A DNA stretch of 64,000 nucleotides from an uncultured Planktomarina sp. GTDB taxonomy: Bacteria; Pseudomonadota; Alphaproteobacteria; Rhodobacterales; Rhodobacteraceae. Shown in pieces: positions 1 through 10,614 of this stretch; the stretch's first letter is position 1; each line of letters opens with the position of its first letter. The position numbers were made by a program, and so were the translations under genes. The DNA is taken from positions 310,001 through 374,000 of the forward strand of contig CAJJBJ010000002.1 of the NCBI GenBank assembly GCA_905182455.1. The letters are read 5' to 3'. The notes beneath the pieces were generated by a model, which saw only the letters and a program-made list of their open reading frames with translations, was not told where the DNA came from and did not search any database.

Positions 1-1115
<1,115 letters not shown>

Positions 1116-1167
1116 CTACAATTAGGATCCCAGGCCGTCCAGAGCGCTTCTGCCTTCATTTTAGAGA

Positions 1168-1412
1168 TTAAGCAGAAATAGCAAGTTCCTTTGCCACATC
1201 CGCTGGCTTTGGATCTCGCAGCACATCATGCCCGTTTGTGTCGGGAAGCCCAAGATTAAGCAAAATCAAATCTTAGTCATAGTCGTAGAGCCTAGCAAGA
1301 TCGACGCCTTCCTCGCCCAAATCCGTTGCATATACGTTGAAAATGGTATGGCCTAGTATCCGCTCGATGCTCTTAGAAGTTTCCGGAGTATTTTATTCAA
1401 AAGTATACGCAC
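1168..1412 (-). pseudogene. ctrA: Relict of cell-cycle response regulator gene ctrA
   Basis: CtrA is the OmpR-type master regulator of cell cycle, motility and gene-transfer-agent genes in alphaproteobacteria. On the minus strand a GTG at 1412 opens VRILL, then a one-base loss shifts the frame to [31 protein letters not shown], an in-frame TAA (1273-1275), and DLILLNLGLPDTNGHDVLR. These match the CtrA receiver domain in order. The text then continues DPKPADVAKELAISA and stops at 1168; GYVLRDP followed by an Ala-rich tail is the usual CtrA C-terminus, so about 150 codons seem to have been lost between two VLR-coding points. The remnant carries a frameshift, a stop and a large deletion and cannot encode a regulator. 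The deletion model is inference; the receiver match is seen directly. Confidence 0.82.
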
Positions 1413-1766
1413 CAATATCCCCAATAAATTTCTACAATAACTGGATATAAAATAATTAATTTTCTTTATTTTAAATTTTTTCAGGTTGTTGATATTTTTC
1501 AACGACGTCACCCCCAAGGCGCGTTCGCCATAATGCGCAACAGCTATCTCCCAGATGGTATGTTCATCATGCGACAACACATATAAATTAAATGCCTCGT
1601 CCAATGAAATAGACCAGAACAGCACCGCGTTCACCACCGTCGCCTTTCTCGATGCCACCCAACGTTTGGTGAATTTCTGAGGCATATCTGCCCGACTCAT
1701 AAAATTGCCATAGGGCAATTGCATGGTGCGGGGGCCTTGAAACTTTTTAATATACATGGTTTTCAC
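1353..1766 (-). pseudogene. sciP: Degenerate SciP (DUF1153) CtrA-inhibitor gene
   Basis: SciP is a small (about 90 aa) helix-turn-helix protein that binds CtrA and blocks its activation of transcription. The reading frame begins MKTMYIKK; the family start is probably the second Met (1757). Family landmarks remain: GPRTMQLP, MSRADMP, RWVASRKATVVNAV, EAFNLYVLS and HYGERALGVTSL. The usual acidic LPDG is LPYG, the GLI before the second helix is WSI, and the typical LQKYRQ ending has become LKNINNLKK. The normal stop is gone, and the frame runs about 45 codons on through AT-rich sequence into the front of the ctrA relict, giving 137 codons in all. The N-terminal DNA-binding part might still be made, but the divergence and readthrough point to decay after loss of its partner CtrA. 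Confidence 0.72.
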
Positions 1767-1872
1767 TTCTTATGTTACCGGCACTTGACCGCAGATCAAT
1801 TAATGTGCTTTGAAGCGCCCGGTTATTGTTATTACAAATTGTGCTAAATTCAGCAGGACTGATCGGCCCCAA

Positions 1873-3009
1873 ATGCCCAATGATATACCCCTAAACTCTC
1901 TCGGATTTGCCAAGGCTCCCAAAGACACTCGCGTTGTTGTGGCCATGTCTGGTGGCGTCGACAGCTCGGTTGTGGCAGCCGATTTGGCGCAGCAGGGCTA
2001 TGATGTTGTGGGCATCACACTGCAACTCTATGACCATGGTGCTGCATTGGCCAAAAAAGGAGCCTGTTGCGCAGGGCGTGATATTCATGACGCGCGACGC
2101 GTGGCGGAGGACTTGAATTTTCCGCACTATGTACTTGATTATGAAAATAAATTCCGTGAAGCCGTAATTGATGATTTCGCCGAAAGCTATCTTGCGGGCG
2201 CTACCCCTGTACCCTGCATTCGCTGCAATGAACGGGTGAAATTCAAAGACTTGCTGCAAACCGCCAAGGACCTTGACGCTGATTGCATGGCAACCGGGCA
2301 TTATATCCAACGCAAAGACGGCCCCTTGGGCGCCGAATTGCACATGGCTGCGGATCACCAGCGTGATCAAAGCTATTTTCTGTTTTCCACCAGCCCTGAA
2401 CAGCTGGGTTATCTACGCTTCCCGCTTGGGCATCTCACGTCCAAAGCTGAAACCCGTACTTTGGCCATTAAATACGGGCTGGGCGTGGCGGATAAACCTG
2501 ACAGTCAGGACATTTGCTTTGTGCCTGATGGCAACTATGCCGCTGTAATCAAAAAACTGCATCCCGGTTCTGCGCAGCCCGGTGATATTGTAGATTTTCA
2601 GGGCAATTTCTTGGGCCGGCACGATGGCATCATCCATTACACCATCGGCCAGCGTCGCGGATTGGGCATTGGCGGCTTGATCGACCCAATCTACGTTGTG
2701 CGCTTGGATATTGACCTCAAGCAGGTGATCGTTGGACCAAAAGAGATGCTAGCCACGCGGCAAGTGCCTTTAAAAGAGGTGAACTGGCTTGGTGATGAGC
2801 CATTAATGTCTAAGGCTGAATGGAAGATCGCTGCCAAAGTGCGCTCGACCCGTCCACCAAAGGATGCAATCTTGCGGCCAATTTCGGACACCGAAGCCGT
2901 GGTCGAATTGATGATGGCTGAAGAAGGTGTCGCACCGGGGCAAGCCTGCGTATTTTATGATCCCAACAGCAGCCGGGTTTTGGGCGGCGGTTGGATCACC
3001 CGAGGTTAA
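1873..3009 (+). CDS. mnmA: tRNA-specific 2-thiouridylase MnmA
   Basis: MnmA uses ATP and persulfide sulfur to thiolate U34 of tRNA-Lys, -Glu and -Gln. The 378-residue product has the PP-loop SGGVDSS at about residues 26-32, the nucleophilic Cys in [12 protein letters not shown], the second catalytic Cys in [11 protein letters not shown], and the C-terminal [14 protein letters not shown] barrel region. The frame could begin at a TTG at 1810, but the ATG at 1873 ([14 protein letters not shown]) fits the family N-terminus and is preferred; the Shine-Dalgarno signal is weak for both. It diverges from the sciP remnant and converges on lpxB, whose stop overlaps the mnmA stop by four bases, so no terminator separates them. 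Confidence 0.96.
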   Translation: MPNDIPLNSLGFAKAPKDTRVVVAMSGGVDSSVVAADLAQQGYDVVGITLQLYDHGAALAKKGACCAGRDIHDARRVAEDLNFPHYVLDYENKFREAVIDDFAESYLAGATPVPCIRCNERVKFKDLLQTAKDLDADCMATGHYIQRKDGPLGAELHMAADHQRDQSYFLFSTSPEQLGYLRFPLGHLTSKAETRTLAIKYGLGVADKPDSQDICFVPDGNYAAVIKKLHPGSAQPGDIVDFQGNFLGRHDGIIHYTIGQRRGLGIGGLIDPIYVVRLDIDLKQVIVGPKEMLATRQVPLKEVNWLGDEPLMSKAEWKIAAKVRSTRPPKDAILRPISDTEAVVELMMAEEGVAPGQACVFYDPNSSRVLGGGWITRG

Positions 3010-4157
3010 AGCCGAGCCAAGACAGCTTGCGCTGCACCATCAGCCAAAGCCAGATCACCTTGTCCCAACCGTTCCATCGTGGTTCGCATCGCATGCTCTT
3101 GTGCCTGCGGATTTTGTAAAATTTGAGCCAATGCAGGCGCGATCAAATCCGCCTTACAGTTTTTTCCGATAAACTCAGGCACATCCCGGGTCTCTGACAC
3201 CAGGTTCACCAATGTCACGGTATCCACGCGAAGCATCGCACCAATAATTACCCGCGACACCAGCCCCATATCATAGGCAATCACCATTGGCGTGCCTGCA
3301 GCGGCCAGCTCAAGCGATACCGTGCCGGAGGCGGCCAAGGCGGCCTGCGCTGTGGCAAAGGCTGTAAAGCGCTGCGCGGCGGCTGCCTCAGCTGACAGCC
3401 CTTCGCCAGCCACAACAAAGCAGTCTTGCGACAGGCCTGCCACCTGATCCCGCACCACCTGCGCCAGATGCGGCAGGGTCGGGAAAATCAGTTGAGTCTC
3501 GGAAAACTCCGGCTCCGACAGCACCTCACAGAACACAGGCAACAGCCGTTGCACTTCTGAGCGCCGAGATCCGGGCAATATAACCAATGCTGACCGCATG
3601 GGATCAAGACCAACAGAACTTTGAAATTCTGCAATTTTTGTTTTGGTGGCTGGTGGCATCGCTGTAATCGGATGACCTACGAAATCACAAGCCATGCCTT
3701 CCGCCTCCATATAAGGAGGCTCAAAAGGGAAAAGAGCTAGGACGTGGTCGATAAATTGCGCCATCTTTCGTGCCCGTTTTGGCCGCCAAGCCCAAACGGT
3801 GGGCGCCACATAATGCACCGTCCGGATCGAAGGGTTTGCAGCCCGGACAGCCTTGGCCACCCTCAGGCAGAAATCTGGGCTGTCGATGGTGATCAAAACA
3901 TCTGGCTTCCATACGAGCACAGCATCGACGGTTTGTGCCAACAGACGTCGCAACCCCATGTATTTCGGCAATATCTCTGCAAGCCCGATAACCGAAAGTT
4001 CAGACATATCAAACAGGCTGTTGATGCCCTGCATCTGCATCTCAGGACCAGCCACCCCTTGGAACTCAACAACCGGAACGGCCTTTTGTAAGCCTTGCAT
4101 CAGGGCCGCGCCAAGGCGATCTCCAGATGCTTCACCAGCCAGAATAAAAATTTTCAT
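3006..4157 (-). CDS. lpxB: Lipid-A-disaccharide synthase LpxB
   Basis: LpxB is the peripheral-membrane GT-B glycosyltransferase that joins UDP-2,3-diacylglucosamine and lipid X into the lipid A disaccharide. The 383-residue protein starts [20 protein letters not shown], the family signature, and has the central [19 protein letters not shown] nucleotide-sugar motif and the C-terminal [16 protein letters not shown] region. Length is normal. Its ATG overlaps the stop of lpxI by four bases (ATGA), so it is translationally coupled as the last gene of the pyrH-to-lpxB envelope operon. Confidence 0.97.
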   Translation of the reverse strand: MKIFILAGEASGDRLGAALMQGLQKAVPVVEFQGVAGPEMQMQGINSLFDMSELSVIGLAEILPKYMGLRRLLAQTVDAVLVWKPDVLITIDSPDFCLRVAKAVRAANPSIRTVHYVAPTVWAWRPKRARKMAQFIDHVLALFPFEPPYMEAEGMACDFVGHPITAMPPATKTKIAEFQSSVGLDPMRSALVILPGSRRSEVQRLLPVFCEVLSEPEFSETQLIFPTLPHLAQVVRDQVAGLSQDCFVVAGEGLSAEAAAAQRFTAFATAQAALAASGTVSLELAAAGTPMVIAYDMGLVSRVIIGAMLRVDTVTLVNLVSETRDVPEFIGKNCKADLIAPALAQILQNPQAQEHAMRTTMERLGQGDLALADGAAQAVLARL

Positions 4158-4954
4158 AGCTGATCCTCACGCACCCAGATAAACAGCCCAAGCCTATTGG
4201 CCTCGGCAATCACCTGCGCCAAATTCAGCACCACCACGCCGCCATGGTGGATGACAATGCCCTCTAAACCGGCTTGTTTGACTTGCTGACAGGTGGCCAG
4301 CCCAATGGCCGGAAGATCAACCCGGCGGTCTTGGCCATTTTTAGGGGCTTTAAATAAAATCCCACCCTTAGGCCATGCCTCATCCCGGGTAGTCAATGAG
4401 TGCAGCATCCATTCAGTGCCACCATAGGCCTCAACCGCCAGCACATGGCCACTTGCAACGGCGCAGGCTTGCCCAAGATCCAAAGGTGAGATGGTCGCAA
4501 TCACAGCTGCCGCCCGCGCAGCATCCTCTTGGTCGTGAAGTTGTGGAGCGCGCGCAGTCAAGACCCCCGCAGGTGGCAACAAGTCCGGCGCAATCTGATC
4601 AAAACCAACCACCGTAAAGCCCCACTGTTCGAAAATCTCAATCACAATCTTCAAGGCCCCATCATCGCCCTGGGCCAATGCGGACGCAATGCGGGCCACC
4701 AAAGGCTGCGTGGCGGCATCAATGAGTGTTAGATCAATTTCTGTGCGCCTAATAGCACCCACAAAGCAAACCTGCGTGATCCCTTGCTCTGTGAGTTGCT
4801 CTAAAAATGAACCAAGAGTTTCTAGACGAAATTCAACATCAGGGAGCAGTTCATCGGGCTGAAACTGGATCAAACAGGCAATTAAAGGAGGCTTGGTACA
4901 GCTTTGGGCAATAAGCCTAGGCAAAGCGCCCTGCCCGCATATGAGCGCCAGCAT
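4154..4954 (-). CDS. lpxI: UDP-2,3-diacylglucosamine diphosphatase LpxI
   Basis: LpxI (DUF1009) hydrolyses UDP-2,3-diacylglucosamine to lipid X and UMP, replacing LpxH in alphaproteobacteria. The preferred start is the ATG at 4954, giving MLALICGQGALPRLIAQ as in other LpxI proteins and leaving four bases after the lpxA stop; an upstream GTG (4987) would overlap lpxA. Recognisable blocks are QVCFVGAIRRTEIDL, DDGALKIVIEIFEQWGFTVVGFD, AVEAYGGTEWML, and KAPKNGQDRRVDLPAIGLAT with the catalytic-region acidic and basic residues. The 266-residue length is typical. The position between lpxA and lpxB matches its place in the pathway. Confidence 0.95.
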   Translation of the reverse strand: MLALICGQGALPRLIAQSCTKPPLIACLIQFQPDELLPDVEFRLETLGSFLEQLTEQGITQVCFVGAIRRTEIDLTLIDAATQPLVARIASALAQGDDGALKIVIEIFEQWGFTVVGFDQIAPDLLPPAGVLTARAPQLHDQEDAARAAAVIATISPLDLGQACAVASGHVLAVEAYGGTEWMLHSLTTRDEAWPKGGILFKAPKNGQDRRVDLPAIGLATCQQVKQAGLEGIVIHHGGVVVLNLAQVIAEANRLGLFIWVREDQL

Positions 4955-4958
4955 CAGA

Positions 4959-5756
4959 TCATCCCGGTGTGAGAAATGAACGACCACTGTCGCCCATTAC
5001 AAAATTGACAATTTCCTGCACATAGTCGCTGTCCGTTTCCTCGCCCAATCGCTTAGCACGATCTTGGAACGCCCCTTCTCCTTGTGCCAACATCTGAAAT
5101 GCCGCCCGTAGGGAGGTTATATCGCTGCGATCAACCCCGCGCCGTTTCAGGCCCACCAAATTGAGGCCGTCCAATTGCCCGCGCGGCCCTTGCACCAAAC
5201 CATACGGGATCACATCATTGGTCACCATAGTCACAGCACCGATGATAGCACCCTTGCCGAGACGCACAAATTGATGGATGCCACTCAGACCACCCACAAT
5301 CACATCATCCTCAATCACCACGTGACCAGCAATCGCAGCAGAATTCACAATGATGATCCGATTGGCCAAACGCGCATCATGGGCGATATGGCAGCCGGCC
5401 ATCAGCAAACAATCGTCGCCAATGAATGTGAGCCCGCCGCCACCTTGGGTGCCCGTATTGACGGTAACATGCTCGCGAATGGTGGTACGCTGGCCGATTT
5501 TTAAAGTGGATTCTTCGCCGTTGAACTTCAAATCTTGCGGTATTTCCCCGATGACTGCGAAGGAAAAAATCTTAGTTTCAGAGCCAATTTGAGTATGGCC
5601 ACGAATGACGACATGTGACAGGCATGCCACATTCTTGGCCAATTGCACATTGGCCCCAATCCAGCAAAATGGACCGATTTCACAGCCAGCACCAATAACG
5701 GCACCAGGTTCAATCACCGCCGAAGCGTGGATATCGGCTGAGGCGTGGATGCTCAC
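4959..5756 (-). CDS. lpxA: UDP-N-acetylglucosamine acyltransferase LpxA
   Basis: LpxA transfers a 3-hydroxyacyl chain from ACP to UDP-GlcNAc, the first step of lipid A synthesis. The 265-residue protein is a left-handed beta-helix: hexapeptide repeats run from the N-terminus ([20 protein letters not shown]) to about residue 190, followed by a helical tail. The catalytic histidine is in [13 protein letters not shown]. The C-terminus is a little longer than the E. coli enzyme. The start overlaps the fabZ stop by four bases, so the two are coupled. Confidence 0.97.
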   Translation of the reverse strand: MSIHASADIHASAVIEPGAVIGAGCEIGPFCWIGANVQLAKNVACLSHVVIRGHTQIGSETKIFSFAVIGEIPQDLKFNGEESTLKIGQRTTIREHVTVNTGTQGGGGLTFIGDDCLLMAGCHIAHDARLANRIIIVNSAAIAGHVVIEDDVIVGGLSGIHQFVRLGKGAIIGAVTMVTNDVIPYGLVQGPRGQLDGLNLVGLKRRGVDRSDITSLRAAFQMLAQGEGAFQDRAKRLGEETDSDYVQEIVNFVMGDSGRSFLTPG

Positions 5757-6214
5757 TTGGCTTTCTCCGGCAAATCCATCATGGCGGTAAATTCAGCTTC
5801 AGCTGCCATCTCGCCGTTCACCAATCCGCGGCCTTTGAATTTCCAAATTTTAGAACCACCGCGCAGCGTTTCTACATGCAGTTCCAACACATCGCCTGGC
5901 ACAACCTTGCGGCGGAATTTGCACTTATCAATGGCCATGAAGTAAATCAACATATTGGTATTGGCCAATTTATGGGTCACACCCACCATAACAGCTGCTG
6001 TTTGAGCCAAGGCTTCGATGATTGTCACACCCGGCATAATCGGCGTGCCAGGAAAATGACCTTGAAAATGCGGCTCGTTCATCGTGACGTTCTTGATCCC
6101 ACGTGCGGATTTCACCCCATCGATGTCTTCCACACGGTCAACCAGCAAAAACGGGTAGCGATGTGGCAGGATGGCTTGGATCAGTTGAATGTCAGCACTT
6201 GCGAGTTCGGTCAT
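5753..6214 (-). CDS. fabZ: 3-hydroxyacyl-ACP dehydratase FabZ
   Basis: FabZ dehydrates 3-hydroxyacyl-ACP in fatty acid elongation and competes with LpxA for the same hydroxyacyl substrates. The 153-residue hot-dog-fold protein has the N-terminal [14 protein letters not shown] block and the catalytic His/Glu pair in [20 protein letters not shown]. The ATG at 6214 is chosen because AAGGA lies a suitable distance upstream and [12 protein letters not shown] fits the family; a TTG at 6247 would add 11 unrelated residues. It sits between skp and lpxA; no lpxD is present at this point of the cluster. Confidence 0.96.
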   Translation of the reverse strand: MTELASADIQLIQAILPHRYPFLLVDRVEDIDGVKSARGIKNVTMNEPHFQGHFPGTPIMPGVTIIEALAQTAAVMVGVTHKLANTNMLIYFMAIDKCKFRRKVVPGDVLELHVETLRGGSKIWKFKGRGLVNGEMAAEAEFTAMMDLPEKAK

Positions 6215-6273
6215 ATGTTTGTTCCTTGATGTGGTCACAGCTAACAAGCCCCGGCATCTGGTGCAACAGGTTG

Positions 6274-6837
6274 CTAGTTTTTAGGGTCGGATCCCGTATT
6301 TTCTGAGCTGGCGAGAAAGGCTTGATCCACGCGCTCAACCAAAAGATCTGTGATGTCGATGGCCTCAATACTGCGCACCACTGAGCCTTTCTCTAAAATT
6401 GCAGTAGCGTTAAACTCCCGCATAACCACATCGAAAAACGGGTCGATACGCTGGAAAAAAAAGAGCTTCAAACGTTTGAAACGCTCGTCAACCTGTCGGA
6501 TTTTCTGCAAACGAAGCCTGCGAATTTCTTGCACCTTGGTGTCAAAATTTGCAGCAGCAATGGCGAAGTCTTCCGACGACAGAGTGGTACGATCTTCGGT
6601 CAGTTGAAGCTCTTCCTCTTTCAGGGCATTCAGAATGGTCACGTTTTCGTCAGTGACCAACTGGTTATCGATATTAAATGCATCGCGAATAGACAGACCA
6701 AATTTCGAGGTCTCATAGGCGCGATCAAGATCCACCACCAAAATTCCAGAGGCTTGCGCCAATACGGGCAGCGGCAAGGCCAGCCATATGCAACTCAAAA
6801 ACAAGAGGATAGTATCACTGCCCCAGATCCGCCCCAT
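6274..6837 (-). CDS. Periplasmic OmpH/Skp-like chaperone
   Basis: This 187-residue protein begins with a charged N-terminus and a hydrophobic signal peptide ([20 protein letters not shown], probable cleavage after VLAQA). The mature part starts [17 protein letters not shown], the beta-strand opening of the Skp/OmpH fold, then has a long charged helical region ([37 protein letters not shown]) forming the tentacle coiled coil, and ends with [20 protein letters not shown] as in the family. Skp holds unfolded outer-membrane proteins in the periplasm on their way to BamA, whose gene lies two bases upstream, so the pair is surely co-expressed. Confidence 0.9.
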   Translation of the reverse strand: MGRIWGSDTILLFLSCIWLALPLPVLAQASGILVVDLDRAYETSKFGLSIRDAFNIDNQLVTDENVTILNALKEEELQLTEDRTTLSSEDFAIAAANFDTKVQEIRRLRLQKIRQVDERFKRLKLFFFQRIDPFFDVVMREFNATAILEKGSVVRSIEAIDITDLLVERVDQAFLASSENTGSDPKN

Positions 6838-6839
6838 CT

Positions 6840-9170
6840 TTAGAACGAAGTCGCTATTGTGAGGTCAAAATTCTCATAGATATTATCAGATGATTTGTTA
6901 AGTGGTCTGCTCCAATTGAACCGTAACGGACCGATTGGGGTAGTCCAAAATAAAGAAGCACCTACCACTGATTGAATGGAAAAATCTTCCTGTTTAATTG
7001 TTCCCGCATCAGCAGCGGCTACAGTCTCAGAATCCAACCCCCAAACGGAGCCCACATCCATGAAAGTACCCAACTCAATTCCATACTCTTCCGGAAGTCC
7101 TGAGGGAGCCCGCGCCTCAAATCGTGCCACAGTAAAGTGGTTGCCGCCCAGTGCATCATTGATAGTTGTTCCATTAGTTTCGCGCGGCCCCAAGCCCCCT
7201 GGCCCAAATCCCCTGAACATATTGCTCCCTAGAAAAAACCTATCAGTGACGCGTGTGTTCTTATTATCTAGGAAGCCAACTGAGCCAGCTTCAAAAACTG
7301 CGGATACTCTAATGTCTTCATTTCTGAAGGAAGTCTCTCTTCCAATTTTAAAAGTTGTTTCAACCAGGCTACTGCCACTTACACGCAATAAATCTTGTGA
7401 GAATTTTAAAAACGTACCACCTATTGGATTGCCGCCTTTTTCTCTATTATCAAGGGAGTAAGAATAACCAAAACCCAGACCCGAAACCCGAGACCCATCA
7501 CCTTCGTTTAATAGAACTTTAGATGCCGATGTTATATTATTTAGTAGTTCTGATTTATAAAATGCCTTCACTTGCAACGCTCCAAATTCATTAACCGGGA
7601 ACCTCAGAGCTGTTGATAATAATAAATTCTCGGTATCATACCTGGCGTTATTGGCATTCGTAGTTCCATAGAGTAAGTCAAAATTAAAACCTATATCGCG
7701 GTTGAGAATTGCCGGCTCATCAAAATCAAATTCTAAGGTTGTAGTGCTCGTTGTATTGTTCAAATTGAAATCAAGAGACTGGCCACGACCCAAAAAGTTT
7801 TTTTCTCTAAAGTTCGCCATAAAACCAACGCCATTGGCAGAATTATAATTTGCACCAAAACTTAGACTGCCTGTCGGTTTTTCAGAAACTAATACATCCA
7901 CAACTTTCTGATTGGGCGCAGACCCCTCCTTAGCGGTCAATTCTGCGTCGCCAAAAAAGCCGAGCGCGCGAATGCGTTCAGCAGTTGCGCGCATTTCACG
8001 TGGGTTAAAAGCATCGCCCTCAACAACCTTAAATTCACGCCGTATCACTCTATCCAAGGTAGTGCTGTTACCAGAAATATCAATCCGTTCGACAAAGACG
8101 CGAGGACCACGAGATAGTACATAATCAATGTCTAAAGACAAATTTTCATAATTACGTGTGACACGCGGCTCAACCCGAACAAAATCCAAACCCAGCTCTA
8201 AAGCCCGACGCTCCATCAGTTCTATTGTGTTTTCAACCGCTCCAGGGAAGTAGGCTTTACCCTCAACAGTTTTGATCGTGAGGGCGAACTCTTCTACATC
8301 CACACTGGATAGATCAGATGACGTAGTGATTTTCCCAAATGAAAACTGCTGGCCTTCTTGAACTTGGAAGGTGACGAAGAAAGCTTCACGCGTTTTTGAC
8401 AATTCGGAATTCACTGACAACGTTTGAAAATCCACATAGCCACGGGAAAAGTAAAAATCCTTCAAAACCTGTTTGTCGAACTCGATACGGTCTTGGATAA
8501 AAGTGTCACGCTTGATCAGCAAGCGCAGCAAACCCGCCTGTTTTGTGTTCAAAATGCGACGCAAGCGACTGTCTGAGAAGGCGCGGTTGCCCACGAAGGA
8601 GATTCGTTCAATTTCAACAACGCCACCCTCAATGATCTCAAACACCACATCCACGCGATTGTCCGAGCGGCGAATGATGCGCGGTTCAACACTGGCAGCT
8701 ATACGCCCCTGGTTGGCATAGGCAGCGGCGATGGACTTTGCATCATCGCGGACTTCGCTTACCGAATACACACGGCGCGGTACAGTGCGTACCAAAGCCT
8801 TCAATTGGCCTTCATCAAGCCGATCATTGCCTTCGAAGGCCACGAGATTCACGGTTGGAAACTCAACAACAGTTATTCTCAGATCAGAGCCTTTGACATC
8901 GGCGGAGACAAATTCAAACAATTTGGAATCACGCACACGTTGAACCGCGTCATTGACTTCACCTGTGCTCAGAAAATTGCCCACTTCAATGTTCGTTAAG
9001 GATTCGATGGTGGCAGTTTCGATTCGTAGGTTGCCCTCAATGGTCACAGATGAGATTTGAAAACCCTGAGCCTGCGCGATCTGCGCGAGGCAGAGAACAG
9101 CAAAAGCCGCCGCAAAAATACAGCGGATAAGATCGGTTGCCCAACTCCTCTTGGCTTTAAAAAATTTCAT
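6840..9170 (-). CDS. bamA: Outer membrane protein assembly factor BamA
   Basis: BamA is the core insertase of the BAM complex in the outer membrane. The 776-residue product has a signal peptide ending in IAQAQ, then five POTRA repeats (the first opens FQISSVTIEGNLRIE; a later one RVFVERIDISGNSTTLDRVIRREF), and a 16-strand barrel. The L6 loop motif appears as VTDRFFLGSNMFRGFGPGGLG, with the conserved RGF, and the protein ends NFDLTIATSF with the terminal Phe of the outer-membrane signal. The ATG at 9170 is preferred over the TTG at 9185 because a GGGG run lies about ten bases upstream. The barrel half reads visibly more AT-rich than the POTRA half, which probably reflects codon constraint rather than transfer. 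Confidence 0.97.
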   Translation of the reverse strand: MKFFKAKRSWATDLIRCIFAAAFAVLCLAQIAQAQGFQISSVTIEGNLRIETATIESLTNIEVGNFLSTGEVNDAVQRVRDSKLFEFVSADVKGSDLRITVVEFPTVNLVAFEGNDRLDEGQLKALVRTVPRRVYSVSEVRDDAKSIAAAYANQGRIAASVEPRIIRRSDNRVDVVFEIIEGGVVEIERISFVGNRAFSDSRLRRILNTKQAGLLRLLIKRDTFIQDRIEFDKQVLKDFYFSRGYVDFQTLSVNSELSKTREAFFVTFQVQEGQQFSFGKITTSSDLSSVDVEEFALTIKTVEGKAYFPGAVENTIELMERRALELGLDFVRVEPRVTRNYENLSLDIDYVLSRGPRVFVERIDISGNSTTLDRVIRREFKVVEGDAFNPREMRATAERIRALGFFGDAELTAKEGSAPNQKVVDVLVSEKPTGSLSFGANYNSANGVGFMANFREKNFLGRGQSLDFNLNNTTSTTTLEFDFDEPAILNRDIGFNFDLLYGTTNANNARYDTENLLLSTALRFPVNEFGALQVKAFYKSELLNNITSASKVLLNEGDGSRVSGLGFGYSYSLDNREKGGNPIGGTFLKFSQDLLRVSGSSLVETTFKIGRETSFRNEDIRVSAVFEAGSVGFLDNKNTRVTDRFFLGSNMFRGFGPGGLGPRETNGTTINDALGGNHFTVARFEARAPSGLPEEYGIELGTFMDVGSVWGLDSETVAAADAGTIKQEDFSIQSVVGASLFWTTPIGPLRFNWSRPLNKSSDNIYENFDLTIATSF

Positions 9171-9282
9171 CACATCGGCCCCCAAGTAATGGCATGTACA
9201 ATATCTAGTAAACTTACCGCCTCACTGCACACGAGTCAAAACCAACTACAGTTTGAGCAGGATAATTTGCCCCAGAGTATAC

Positions 9283-10614
9283 TCATGGGCAGATTGAATT
9301 CATCACAACAGCAAAAACAGTCAGACCCAAGACCAAGACCAGCCCAAATGTCATCAAAAACTGCAGCACAGAATCACTTGGCTTGCGCCCGGTAATCGTT
9401 TCATAGGCGCAAAATAACAAATGCCCACCATCCAAAACTGGAATCGGAAACAGGTTCATCAAGCCCACCGCCGTCGACAGCCCAGCAATCAGCGCCAGAA
9501 ACGGCAAGGCACCTTGGCTGGCCACCTGCCCCGCAGTCTCGGCAATTGCAACGGGCCCTGATAAGTTACAGGCGCTGATTGAACCCAAAATCATCTGTTT
9601 AAGACCGGCCAAAGACACTGTGATGATATACCAAGTGCGCTCCACAGCGGCTGTAATTGCAGTGCCAAAGGGCAGCGGCTCGATCCCTGGTTCAAAAAAC
9701 AACCCGCCTGTAATTCCCACCAAACGGCGATTTTCAAAACTGCCATCCAGTCCCGGAATGGCCACGGGGCGCGATGTCAAAACAACGTCAAACTCCGTCC
9801 CTGCCCGCCAAACCGAAAACAGCATCTCATCCGCATCAGCCGCCGCAACCGCCATCTGTAGATCGCCGAACCCGTTGACGTCTTTTCCGTCAATACGGAT
9901 GATTACGTCGCCTGCTTCAATGCCGGCTTCAATAGCCGCCGAACGCGGTTGAACTTGCGACACCAAAGCCGGAAAGGGCACGGGACCCCAAGCCTCAACC
10001 CAGCGGCCCTCGCGAAGAACCGTATAGCGTACCGGCGCTGTAACATCTTGGCCAGCTGTCACAAAATCCTCGAAATTTGCAACCTCAAGCCCATTCAGCG
10101 CTGTGATCTCATCGCCAACCTGTAAGGCATTCACGCTCGGTGTGGGAGACAATGTGGCAATCTTAAGGCTATCGGTAAACTGCCCCTGCCACATGAACAA
10201 AGCGCAAAATAGTATGATTGAGAGGATGAAATTGAACACAGGCCCCGCCGCTGCAGTGGCTGCTCTTGCCCAGATGGGCGCGCCATGCATGGTGCGTCGT
10301 AGTTCAACCGGATCAAGGCCCAGTAAAATAGGCCCATTAGGCGCACTGGCCGCATCCGCATCACCTCGGAATTTAACAAAGCCCCCAAAAGGCAACGCTG
10401 CAATCTGCCAGCGTGTGCCATGGCGGTCCACCCGCGATAGCAACACAGAGCCAAAGCCAACCGAGAAAACCTCAGCATGGATGCCGCACCAACGCCCGAC
10501 AATATAATGGCCATACTCATGCACAGCCACTATGATTGAGAGCGCCAATACAAAAAAGAACACCACCCAGATAAAGCCACCAAACGAGGCGGAGAGCGCC
10601 GCAATATCAAACAT
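9283..10614 (-). CDS. rseP: Site-2 zinc metalloprotease RseP
   Basis: RseP is an inner-membrane protease that cuts anti-sigma factors and signal-peptide remnants within the membrane. The 443-residue protein has the zinc motif HEYGH in its first membrane helix, the conserved FGGFVKFRGD loop, two periplasmic PDZ domains (around residues 125-290, e.g. SAAIEAGIEAGDVIIRIDGKDV), and the second catalytic motif NLFPIPVLDGGH near the end. Four membrane segments are visible. Its start overlaps the dxr end by eight bases. Confidence 0.96.
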   Translation of the reverse strand: MFDIAALSASFGGFIWVVFFFVLALSIIVAVHEYGHYIVGRWCGIHAEVFSVGFGSVLLSRVDRHGTRWQIAALPFGGFVKFRGDADAASAPNGPILLGLDPVELRRTMHGAPIWARAATAAAGPVFNFILSIILFCALFMWQGQFTDSLKIATLSPTPSVNALQVGDEITALNGLEVANFEDFVTAGQDVTAPVRYTVLREGRWVEAWGPVPFPALVSQVQPRSAAIEAGIEAGDVIIRIDGKDVNGFGDLQMAVAAADADEMLFSVWRAGTEFDVVLTSRPVAIPGLDGSFENRRLVGITGGLFFEPGIEPLPFGTAITAAVERTWYIITVSLAGLKQMILGSISACNLSGPVAIAETAGQVASQGALPFLALIAGLSTAVGLMNLFPIPVLDGGHLLFCAYETITGRKPSDSVLQFLMTFGLVLVLGLTVFAVVMNSICP

